64,000 bases of DNA from Elizabethkingia occulta. GTDB taxonomy: Bacteria > Bacteroidota > Bacteroidia > Flavobacteriales > Weeksellaceae. The position numbers and the translations under genes were made by a program. Location of the stretch: contig NZ_MAHX01000008.1 of NCBI RefSeq assembly GCF_002023715.1, positions 1 through 64,000 on the forward strand, read 5' to 3'. A model generated the notes under the pieces. It worked only from the letters and a program-made list of their open reading frames with translations, did no database searches and was not told the DNA's origin. This document shows positions 53,124 to 61,423 of the stretch, piece by piece. Each line of letters starts with the position of its first letter. The stretch's first letter is position 1.

Positions 53124-54053
53124 ATGGAAAATACAAATATTAACCCACTTTTATGTAATCCTGCAACGGGATTATGTGAAATTCCCGGGACTGGAATAAG
53201 TAATAATTATCAAGCTATATCTAATCAGGATAAGCCTCTTAAACTTGTTTATTTTACCGATCCTATTTGTTCTTCCTGTTGGGGAATTGAACCCCAACTG
53301 AGAAAACTGAAATTAGAATACGGAAACATTCTGGATATAGAATACCACATGGGCGGACTTTTGCCAGACTGGAGTTATAACAGCGGAGGTATTAGTAAGC
53401 CTTCGGATGTTGCGTATCATTGGGATGAAGTTAGTGTATATTATGATATGCCGATTGACGGTGATGTCTGGTTGGAAGATCCTTTAAATTCATCTTATCC
53501 GCCTTCTATAGCTTTTAAGGCTGCAGAAATACAGGATAAAGATAAAGCAGTAAATTTCTTAAGAATCCTGAGAGAATTGGTTTTTCTAAAGAAGAAGAAT
53601 ATTACCAGATGGGAATATATTGCCATGGCTGCCAAAGAAGCCGGATTGGATGTTGTAAAACTAAAAACAGATTTTGAAAGATCTGCTCAAAAACTTTTTG
53701 AAGCTGACCTGAAGCTGGCAAGAGATTATGGTGTTCGAGGATTTCCGACGATATTTATACAGAATAAATCAGGGGAGCGAGAAACGATATACGGTACTAA
53801 ACCTTATTCATTTTTTGAAACAGTGATTCTAAATCTTAGTTCTGATGTTACTAAAGAACAATATAATAAAAACCGGGAAGCTCTTTTCTCTAAATACAAT
53901 TCTTTAACAGCCAGAGAATATTCTGAATTATCCGGAATATCCCGTAATGAGAGCGAGAAACAGCTAAATGAACTTATGGATAAAGGCTTTTTAGAAAAAT
54001 TAATGACTAAAAATGGATCTCTGTGGATTAGAAAATCTTCAGATAAAATATGA
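53124..54053 (+). CDS. DsbA/FrnE-family thioredoxin-fold protein
   Basis: 309 residues from ATG 53124 (GTG at 53118 rejected). Thioredoxin fold with active site C49-S-S-C52 in TDPICSSCWGIEPQL and cis-Pro region V-R-G-F-P-T-I-F-I, as in FrnE/2-hydroxychromene isomerase-like proteins. No signal peptide, so it works in the cytoplasm. About 60 C-terminal residues (SLTAREYSELSGISRNESEK...L-I-R-K) form a winged-helix-like extension not usual for FrnE. Co-transcribed with the ene-reductase. Confidence 0.82.
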   Translation: MENTNINPLLCNPATGLCEIPGTGISNNYQAISNQDKPLKLVYFTDPICSSCWGIEPQLRKLKLEYGNILDIEYHMGGLLPDWSYNSGGISKPSDVAYHWDEVSVYYDMPIDGDVWLEDPLNSSYPPSIAFKAAEIQDKDKAVNFLRILRELVFLKKKNITRWEYIAMAAKEAGLDVVKLKTDFERSAQKLFEADLKLARDYGVRGFPTIFIQNKSGERETIYGTKPYSFFETVILNLSSDVTKEQYNKNREALFSKYNSLTAREYSELSGISRNESEKQLNELMDKGFLEKLMTKNGSLWIRKSSDKI

Positions 54054-54249
54054 ATAAGAATGGGTTTAATTATTTAGTTTTCAGTTGTTTGGTGTTTGTA
54101 TGTGAAGATTTCCTAAATGCAATATAGTTGCAATATACCATAAACGTCCTTAAAATCGAAAATTTCTATAAAATTATTGTAACAATTTGAACTAAATTTG
54201 GACTCTTTAGTCATATTGAGACTTTAATCAATTTAATTCTAATTTTACA

Positions 54250-55446
54250 ATGAAGAAGAGAAACATGTTTTTGCTTACCATGCTTACTGCAGGAAGCATG
54301 GCTTTTGCACAAGACAACCTGGTAAACAGCCTAAAAAACAATCAATCTGAAAATCCGGATTTTAAATTTACAGTAGTTAAGGAGTTAGGGAATACTTCTA
54401 TTAAAAATCAGGGATCCTCAGGAACCTGTTGGAGCTACTCAGGAAACTCTTTCCTTGAATCTGAAATGATAAGAATGGGAAAACCAGCTGTAGATTTAGC
54501 TGAGATCTTTACAGCCCGTAATGCTTATCATGATAAAGCTAAACAGTATGTATTGTTTGGTGGTGCTATTTCCTGGGGAGATGGTGGTGAATTGCACGAT
54601 GTAATCAATATGTATAAAAAGTATGGTGCAGTGCCTCAGGAGGTTTATTCAGGACTTCAGGCAGGACAGACCAAAAATAATTTTGGTGAAATGCAGAGTG
54701 TTATCAAGTCTATGCTTGATGCTTATGTAAAAAATCCTCAGGGTAAACTTTCTGCAAATTGGTTAACAAATGTAGATAATGTATTGGACAGCTACCTTGG
54801 AGAATATCCAAAAGAGTTTACTTACAAAGGAAAGCGTTATACACCACAGACTTTTGCTAAAGATGTGGTAGGGATTAATCCTGACGATTATGTAGAGCTT
54901 ACTTCTTACAAAGATTATCCGTATTATCAGCGTTTTGTTGCTCCTATTCCGGACAACTGGAGCCACGATAGTATGTGGAATGTTCCGATGGATGATCTGA
55001 CTAAGATTATTGATAATGCTGTAGACAAAGGTTACACAGTAGGATGGGCAACAGACGTTTCCGAACCTTACTTCTCTTATAAAAATGGGGTAGCTTATGT
55101 TCCGGATGTAGATTTAAATAATATCGACGCTCAGACAAAAGCTAATCTTTTCAAAGGACCAAGACCTGATAAAAAAATTACAGAAGATATGCGTCAGGAA
55201 GGACTTAATAATCTTACAACAACTGATGACCATGGAATGCAGATTGTAGGATTGGCTAAAGACCAGACTGGTAAAGAATATTACATGGTGAAGAATTCAT
55301 GGGGTGTAACCAATGATTATCAGGGATATTTATATGTAACAAGACCTTATGTACAATATAAGTCTACAGGTATCCTTGTACACAAGAATGCAATACCAAA
55401 GGATATTCTGAATAAATTAAAACCTAATACAAATATCGGATTATAA
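54250..55446 (+). CDS. exported C1-family cysteine peptidase (PepC/bleomycin hydrolase-like)
   Basis: 398 residues with a signal peptide (MKKRNMFLLTMLTAGSMAFA). Catalytic Cys60 in GSSGTCWSYSG, His328 in D-D-H-G-M-Q-I-V-G, and Asn349 in VKNSWGVTNDYQGY. The layout is that of C1B aminopeptidase C, which in most bacteria is cytoplasmic; the exported form is seen in Bacteroidota. It digests peptides in the periplasm or outside. Monocistronic. Confidence 0.9.
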   Translation: MKKRNMFLLTMLTAGSMAFAQDNLVNSLKNNQSENPDFKFTVVKELGNTSIKNQGSSGTCWSYSGNSFLESEMIRMGKPAVDLAEIFTARNAYHDKAKQYVLFGGAISWGDGGELHDVINMYKKYGAVPQEVYSGLQAGQTKNNFGEMQSVIKSMLDAYVKNPQGKLSANWLTNVDNVLDSYLGEYPKEFTYKGKRYTPQTFAKDVVGINPDDYVELTSYKDYPYYQRFVAPIPDNWSHDSMWNVPMDDLTKIIDNAVDKGYTVGWATDVSEPYFSYKNGVAYVPDVDLNNIDAQTKANLFKGPRPDKKITEDMRQEGLNNLTTTDDHGMQIVGLAKDQTGKEYYMVKNSWGVTNDYQGYLYVTRPYVQYKSTGILVHKNAIPKDILNKLKPNTNIGL

Positions 55447-55474
55447 TCATCCGCTAGTTGTTACAGAATAAATA

Positions 55475-55506
55475 AAATGCCGGGAGATTTATCTTCCGGC
55501 ATTTTT
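55475..55506 (+). terminator. C1 peptidase gene terminator
   Basis: AAATGCCGG / CCGGCATTT with further pairing inside and a T-run after. Confidence 0.88.
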
Positions 55507-55634
55507 AATAAAACCCCATAGAATTTTAAGGACTATAAGGTTTATCTAATTGATGTTGTTTTATATTTTTTTATACTACTTAGAACGTAGACTTTCTTTT
55601 TTTGTTGCATATCAAAACAGAAAAAGATATCATT

Positions 55635-56447
55635 CTAGAATACTGTAGCTGCCAGCTGTATACGAGCGTATTTAAGAGCTGGATTCCACATGGCCATCAT
55701 AGAGACCGGAAGGGTATAATGTTCAGTAATCTTTACATCTTTGCTCGCCCTTAATCCTACATTTACAATCTGGAAACTACTTTGCCCATTGCCATACAGG
55801 AAATTTCTGTCATTCAGCGCAAATCCAGCCCCAACAAAAGCATTAAGGTTTACCTTTTTGCTTTGGATAACAGGGTAGCTCACCTGAACATAGGTAGAGT
55901 ATTTGTTTTTATCATATTCTCCATCAGGTTTCAGAACAACTTCTCCGGCATTGGCACCACCATACAACATGATATCGGCTTCTATGTTTAACGGGAATTT
56001 CGGCCCAAAAGTATAGTTGGTTCTCAGGTCGATAATATGAGCTGTCCTTCTTCTGGAATAACTGAAAATATCGTTTGCTGCAACTGCTGTATTAATATTC
56101 CTTGAGTTATATAAATCCCAAAGACCTATATAAAAATTCTTATTGGAATACTGAACATAGTAATTGATTTCTTTATAATGGGTACCGTCACTGTCATTGG
56201 CAAGAGCCGATGCTCCCCAGATTCCAATTTTCCAGTTTTTATTTTTATCCAAAGCGTAGGAGAGGTTACCCATTACTACAGGTTTATCCGTAATAATAAG
56301 TCCGCGCCATAGGTGATTGTTCTGTATATTGGCTGTAAAGTCCAGCCTGCCAGCCCTTTCTTCTGTTTTTAATGAGTCTGTGTTTTGAGCAGAAACTCCC
56401 ACGATGCCTGAAAAAATCAGACAAAGTCTTAATAAGTTTTCTTTCAT
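55635..56447 (-). CDS. predicted outer-membrane barrel, last gene of glp operon
   Basis: 270 residues with a signal peptide (LLRLCLIFSGIVGVSAQ). Regular amphipathic strands (LDFTANIQNNHLWRGLIIT; INYYVQYSNKNFYIGLWDLY; NLNAFVGAGFALNDR; ends IQLAATVF), typical of a beta-barrel with terminal Phe; the early W-R-G motif occurs in TIGR02001-like outer-membrane proteins. It starts 36 bp after glpF with no terminator between, so it is probably the fourth gene of the glp operon and could be the outer-membrane route for glycerol or its phosphodiesters. Confidence 0.72.
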   Translation of the reverse strand: MKENLLRLCLIFSGIVGVSAQNTDSLKTEERAGRLDFTANIQNNHLWRGLIITDKPVVMGNLSYALDKNKNWKIGIWGASALANDSDGTHYKEINYYVQYSNKNFYIGLWDLYNSRNINTAVAANDIFSYSRRRTAHIIDLRTNYTFGPKFPLNIEADIMLYGGANAGEVVLKPDGEYDKNKYSTYVQVSYPVIQSKKVNLNAFVGAGFALNDRNFLYGNGQSSFQIVNVGLRASKDVKITEHYTLPVSMMAMWNPALKYARIQLAATVF

Positions 56448-56483
56448 CTTATTTAGTGTGTGTTAATTAGTCAGATGCAAAAT

Positions 56484-57215
56484 TTATTTTAAAATTCCGA
56501 AAAGTAAAGCTGCCAGAACGGCTCCTATAACTGGTCCTAAAATCGGAATCCATGCGTAGCTCCATTGGCTGCTGCCTTTTATAGGTAGAATAGCATGCAT
56601 AATTCTTGGTCCCAAATCTCTTGCCGGATTTATAGCATAACCGGTGGTACCTCCTAAAGATAAACCTATAGCCCATACCAAGAATGCTACCGGAACAGCT
56701 CCTATAGTTCCAAGGCCTATTTTGGCATCCGGAGTATTTGGGATGGAGATATTAGCATCACTGATATAGAAGACTACGAAAACAAGCACAAAAGTTCCGA
56801 TGATTTCGCTGATTATATTTGAAACAGGTTTAGCAATTGCCGGACTTGTACTGAAGCAGGCTAGCTTGGCTCCTTCGTCCTCAGTGATCGCAAAATGATC
56901 TTTGTGGAATAGCCATACCAGAAATGCTCCGGCCATAGCTCCGATCATCTGAGCTGCAATATAAGAAGGAACTGATTCCCATGGGAATTTTCCGGCAGCT
57001 GCCAGTCCGATTGTAACTGCAGGATTAAGATGTGCTCCGCTGATGGGGCCGGCAACAGTTACCCCCACAAAAACAGCTAATGCCCATGCTGTGGTAATAA
57101 CAATCCATCCTGAATTATTGCCTTTGGTATCTTTTAGAAGAACATTTGCTACTACGCCGTTCCCAAGAAGAATAAGTAACATTGTACCTATAATTTCTGC
57201 TGTAAATGGTGTCAT
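56484..57215 (-). CDS. glpF: glycerol facilitator (aquaglyceroporin)
   Basis: 243 residues, six helices plus two half-helices. NPA boxes in GAHLNPAVTIG and GYAINPARDLGPR; the second is followed by Asp, as in glycerol-conducting members rather than water-only aquaporins. Third gene of the glp operon, 24 bp after glpK. Confidence 0.94.
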   Translation of the reverse strand: MTPFTAEIIGTMLLILLGNGVVANVLLKDTKGNNSGWIVITTAWALAVFVGVTVAGPISGAHLNPAVTIGLAAAGKFPWESVPSYIAAQMIGAMAGAFLVWLFHKDHFAITEDEGAKLACFSTSPAIAKPVSNIISEIIGTFVLVFVVFYISDANISIPNTPDAKIGLGTIGAVPVAFLVWAIGLSLGGTTGYAINPARDLGPRIMHAILPIKGSSQWSYAWIPILGPVIGAVLAALLFGILK

Positions 57216-57239
57216 GTTGTGTACTTTTTCGGTTATTAA

Positions 57240-58739
57240 TTATTCTTCTATCCAGGCCTGAGAACGTTTTACAGCTTTGTGCCAGAAGCTGACCATATTG
57301 TCGATTTTGCTTTTGTCTTCCTTAGGTGTAAACTCTTTTTCTATAATCCATTGAGACTGGATCTCATCTATACTTTCCCAGAAGCCTACTGCCAGGCCAG
57401 CCAGATAAGCTGCTCCAAGTGCTGTAGTTTCTAAAGTTTTTGGACGAATAATTTTGAACCCGAAAAGGTCTGATTGGATTTGCATTAACATATTGCTGGC
57501 AGATGCTCCTCCGTCTACACGAAGTTCTGTACTTTGGGTTCCGGCATCTGCTTCCATAGCTTTTACAATATCGTAAACCTGAAAAGCGATTCCTTCTAAG
57601 GTAGCTCTGGCAATATGACCATCTGTTGTGCCACGTGTTATACCAACAATAGTTCCGCGAGCATACTGATCCCAGTAAGGGGCACCAAGTCCGGTAAGAG
57701 CCGGTACGAAATATACACCGCCATTATCTTCTACAGTTTCTGCAAGTGTATTGACTTCAGATGAATCATTGATAATCTTTAATCCGTCTCTTAGCCACTG
57801 TATTGCAGCACCTCCTACAAATACACTGCCTTCCAGTGCATAACTAACTTCTCCGTTAATTTTCCATGCCACTGTAGTTAGCAGATTGTTTTTAGAATAT
57901 ACAGCTTCATTACCTGTATTCATCAAAAGAAAACATCCGGTACCATATGTATTTTTCACCATTCCCGGCTTTGTACACATTTGTCCGAATAATGCAGCCT
58001 GCTGATCTCCGGCGATACCTGCAATCGGAATTTTAGTCGAGAAAAGGGTGGTAGAGGTTTCACCATATATTTCACTGCTTTGTTTTACTTCAGGAAGTAT
58101 TGCACGGGGAATATTGAATAATTTTAATAAATCATCGTCCCAGTCCATGGTACGGATATTAAACATCATGGTTCTGCTGGCATTGGATACATCTGTGATA
58201 AACATTTTTCCTCTTGTCAGTTTCCATGTTAGCCAGGTATCAACAGTTCCGAAACAAAGATCTCCGGCTTCTGCTTTTTCTCTTGCACCTTCTACATTAT
58301 CCAGTATCCATTTTAGCTTTGTGGCAGAAAAGTAAGCATCCAGAACAAGTCCTGTTTTTTGTTTAATCTCATCAGTGTGTCCCTGGGATTTTAATTCGTC
58401 GCAATATCTGGATGTTCTTCTGTCCTGCCATACAATAGCATTATAAATAGGTTCACTGGTATGTCTGTCCCATACTACAGTTGTCTCTCTTTGATTAGTA
58501 ATACCGATAGCAGCAACTTCCAGTCCTGATATTCCGGCTTTAGCTATAACTTCTGCAGCTACAGAAATCTGAGAAGACCAGATTTCGTTTGGGTCGTGTT
58601 CTACCCATCCCGGAGTAGGGAATATCTGTTCAAAGTTTTTTTGCGATACGAATTTTATTTCTCCGCTTTTGTTAAAAAGGATTGCCCGTGATGAGGTTGT
58701 TCCTTGGTCTAGTGCTAAAATTAGTTTTTCGTTCATCAT
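57240..58739 (-). CDS. glpK: glycerol kinase
   Basis: 499 residues, standard length. FGGY-family signatures: [15 protein letters not shown] at the N-terminus, [21 protein letters not shown], and [14 protein letters not shown]-like E-L-R-V-D-G-G-A-S. It phosphorylates glycerol to sn-glycerol-3-phosphate. Seven bp after glpD stop; start ATG 58739 or 58736. Confidence 0.96.
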   Translation of the reverse strand: MMNEKLILALDQGTTSSRAILFNKSGEIKFVSQKNFEQIFPTPGWVEHDPNEIWSSQISVAAEVIAKAGISGLEVAAIGITNQRETTVVWDRHTSEPIYNAIVWQDRRTSRYCDELKSQGHTDEIKQKTGLVLDAYFSATKLKWILDNVEGAREKAEAGDLCFGTVDTWLTWKLTRGKMFITDVSNASRTMMFNIRTMDWDDDLLKLFNIPRAILPEVKQSSEIYGETSTTLFSTKIPIAGIAGDQQAALFGQMCTKPGMVKNTYGTGCFLLMNTGNEAVYSKNNLLTTVAWKINGEVSYALEGSVFVGGAAIQWLRDGLKIINDSSEVNTLAETVEDNGGVYFVPALTGLGAPYWDQYARGTIVGITRGTTDGHIARATLEGIAFQVYDIVKAMEADAGTQSTELRVDGGASASNMLMQIQSDLFGFKIIRPKTLETTALGAAYLAGLAVGFWESIDEIQSQWIIEKEFTPKEDKSKIDNMVSFWHKAVKRSQAWIEE

Positions 58740-58746
58740 AGTGTAC

Positions 58747-60348
58747 TTATTTAGAGTTTTTCATTTCGTTGGTGTTATAGGGTACAAGAAGATATTCTTT
58801 AGCGAGTGAAATGAAACTTTCAGTTTCGTTTTCTACTTTTTCAGCATCCCAGCCGAGTTCCTGAGCAAAAATTTCTGCTACTTTTCGCGCTGAATCTATG
58901 GCTGCTCTGGCATCTAAGAAAAGAAGACGGACTCTTCTGGCCAGCACATCCTCTATGGTTTCGGCCATTTCATTTCGGATTGCCCATACAACTTCGGCAA
59001 CTGTAAATTCATTGTTCGGATGTATTCTCTCTGCATATTCAGGTTTTTCCTGTTGCAATGCTTTTATAGCCGGAATATCCGAACCATAAATATACAAGTG
59101 ATTACTTCTGTCAACATCCTTTGCCGGGATATTTCCGTGGATAGAAAGATCTTTAGTTTTAGAAGGAACTTTTTTCAGGTTATGAACTTCTATTGCTTTA
59201 TCTATGGTATCTTCTGCCATTTGTCGGTAGGTAGTCCATTTTCCGCCGGTAATGGTTACAAGACCAGTTTCGGCTACAATAACTTTATGACTTCGGGATA
59301 CTTCTTTGGTGCTTTTGCCTCCGTCTTTTGGTGCTGCTAGAGGACGTAAGCCTGCAAATACAGAAAGTACATCTTCTTTAGTTGGCTTTTTAGACAGATA
59401 TTGTCGTGCAGTTTTCAAAACGAAATCAATTTCGGATTCCAGAGCTTTCGGTTCGAAACTTGGCTCATCCACTAATGTATCAGTAGTACCGATTAAGGCT
59501 CTCTCATGCCATGGAACAACGAAAAGGACACGTCCGTCAGATGTTTTAGGGATCATAATAGCATCATTACTCTTCAGGAATGATTTATCTAATACGAAAT
59601 GGATTCCCTGGCTAGGAACAACGAATTTTCCGTGTTTAGGATTACTCATGTTCAGGATATCGTTGGTGAAAACTCCTGTTGCATTAACTACAGCTTTCGC
59701 TTTTATTTCGTAACGTTCTTTAGTAAACTGATCTTCAACTATTACTCCTGTAATTTTATTGCTTTCGTTTTTCAAAAGATCTACAACCTTTGTATAATTG
59801 ATTACAGTACCACCTTTTTCTACAATAGTCTGGGCAAGGTTAATGGCAAGACGGGAATCGTCAAACTGCCCATCCTGATATACAACCCCGCTGGCAAGAC
59901 CTTTTTGTTCTATGGTCGGAAGTTTTTCTACAGTTTGTGCTTTATTGATATATCTGGTTTTACCCAGGCTAAGTTTTCCCGCCAGAAAATCATAAACAGA
60001 CAATCCTATTTTATAATATATACCGCCCCACCAGTTATAATTCGGAATAATAAAAGACTGATTTTTAACAAGGTGAGCAGCATTTTTCGCCAGAAGTCCT
60101 CTTTCATACAGGGCTTCCTTCACAAGGTCTATGTTTCCCTGTGCCAGGTATCTTACACCACCATGCACAAGTTTGGTACTCCGGCTCGAAGTAGCTTTGG
60201 CAAAATCATGGGATTCCAGTAATAAGGTTCTGAAACCTCTCGTTGTAGCATCCAGAGCAGATCCTAGTCCGCTGGCACCACCTCCGATAATTATAAAGTC
60301 CCATTCCTGATCTTGTGAAACTTTTGTAAGCTCTTCTTTTCGTTTCAT
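58747..60348 (-). CDS. glpD: aerobic glycerol-3-phosphate dehydrogenase
   Basis: 533 residues. N-terminal FAD site [33 protein letters not shown], and [13 protein letters not shown] in the DAO domain; the C-terminal DAO_C helical domain follows ([20 protein letters not shown]). It oxidises glycerol-3-phosphate to DHAP at the membrane and passes electrons to quinone. First gene of the glp operon, transcribed divergently from glpR. Confidence 0.96.
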   Translation of the reverse strand: MKRKEELTKVSQDQEWDFIIIGGGASGLGSALDATTRGFRTLLLESHDFAKATSSRSTKLVHGGVRYLAQGNIDLVKEALYERGLLAKNAAHLVKNQSFIIPNYNWWGGIYYKIGLSVYDFLAGKLSLGKTRYINKAQTVEKLPTIEQKGLASGVVYQDGQFDDSRLAINLAQTIVEKGGTVINYTKVVDLLKNESNKITGVIVEDQFTKERYEIKAKAVVNATGVFTNDILNMSNPKHGKFVVPSQGIHFVLDKSFLKSNDAIMIPKTSDGRVLFVVPWHERALIGTTDTLVDEPSFEPKALESEIDFVLKTARQYLSKKPTKEDVLSVFAGLRPLAAPKDGGKSTKEVSRSHKVIVAETGLVTITGGKWTTYRQMAEDTIDKAIEVHNLKKVPSKTKDLSIHGNIPAKDVDRSNHLYIYGSDIPAIKALQQEKPEYAERIHPNNEFTVAEVVWAIRNEMAETIEDVLARRVRLLFLDARAAIDSARKVAEIFAQELGWDAEKVENETESFISLAKEYLLVPYNTNEMKNSK

Positions 60349-60394
60349 TTTATTTCGTTTTATTTGCTTTTTGTAAAAATATGAAATTTTTCGA

Positions 60395-60437
60395 AACCAA
60401 AAACATTTAGTTGAAATTTTTTTTTATATTTTTGGTT
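60395..60437. promoter_or_regulatory. glpD-glpR divergent promoter with inverted repeat
   Basis: AACCAAAAA (60395-60403) and TTTTTGGTT (60429-60437) are perfect inverted arms 34 bp centre to centre, about three helical turns. The second arm overlaps TATTTTTG (60427-60434), the -7 box for glpR. A GlpR (DeoR-family) operator would be expected here. Confidence 0.55.
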
Positions 60438-60457
60438 AAATTTAAAATGCTGTAGTA

Positions 60458-61216
60458 ATGATAGCCCGCCACAATAACATTCTTAAGGAACTGGAGAAGA
60501 AAGAATATGTACTGGTACAAGATCTTTGTGAAAAATATAATGTTTCGTCCGTAACAATCCGAAAGGATCTGAGCTATCTGGAAGGTTTGGGGTTATTGCA
60601 CAGAACCCATGGTGGAGCTAGTAAGCAGTCGCGTTTTGCCTATGAGAAAAACGTAAATGAAAAAGAAAATATCAACGTAGAGATCAAGCAGGCTATAGCC
60701 AGAAAAGCGGCAAATATTATTGATGAAAATGATTCTGTTATATTAGCTTCCGGAACAACTATACATTATTTGGCTCGCACAATGGGAAGTTTTCAGAAGC
60801 TTACAGTTCTTACTTCTTCTTTGCGCGTAGCGTTAGAGCTATGTATGATGCCGAATATCAATATTATTCAGCTGGGCGGGGAGGTAAGAAAAAGTTCTAC
60901 TTCTATTGTCGGGGCTATTTCGGAATCAGTGCTAAAGCAATTTTCCTGTCACAAGCTCTTTTTAGGCGTTGACGGAATTGATCTGGAATTTGGTATTAGC
61001 TGCTCCAGTGCAGCCGAAGCTCATCTGAATCAGGCTATGATAGAATGTGCGGAGAAAGTTATTGTCCTGGCAGATTCGTCTAAAATCAATAAAAAAGGTT
61101 TCGGCAAAATAGCAGATCTGGATAGGGTAGATACCATTATTACAGATAAAGGAATTGACCTTGAAACCAAAGAACGCCTTGAAGATATGGGTGTTACAGT
61201 GATTATTTCTGATTAA
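60458..61216 (+). CDS. glpR: DeoR-family transcriptional regulator, GlpR-like
   Basis: 252 residues. N-terminal DeoR HTH (VLVQDLCEKYNVSSVTIRKDL...G-L-L-x-R-T-H-G-G-A), then a DeoRC sugar-phosphate sensor domain (ASGTTIHYLARTM, IIQLGGEVRKSSTS, FLGVDGIDLEFGISCSS, VIVLADSSKINKKGF). It is divergent from the glp operon, so glycerol-3-phosphate-responsive repression is likely by family and position. Confidence 0.9.
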   Translation: MIARHNNILKELEKKEYVLVQDLCEKYNVSSVTIRKDLSYLEGLGLLHRTHGGASKQSRFAYEKNVNEKENINVEIKQAIARKAANIIDENDSVILASGTTIHYLARTMGSFQKLTVLTSSLRVALELCMMPNINIIQLGGEVRKSSTSIVGAISESVLKQFSCHKLFLGVDGIDLEFGISCSSAAEAHLNQAMIECAEKVIVLADSSKINKKGFGKIADLDRVDTIITDKGIDLETKERLEDMGVTVIISD

Positions 61217-61423
61217 GATTAAATTTAAAATAAAATTAATCTTAATTATGCCCCGAATACAGGTGTAATGATTAATTTACTGCTATCTTCCTGATAAATA
61301 AATAATTAATATTTATACATTAACTTTTTCCATTGATAATAGTTAATGTTTCTTAATAAAAACATAAGAAAACCTTAATGTAACACGGGGTCGTACTGTT
61401 CTAATTTTGCATTCAGAATTAAA

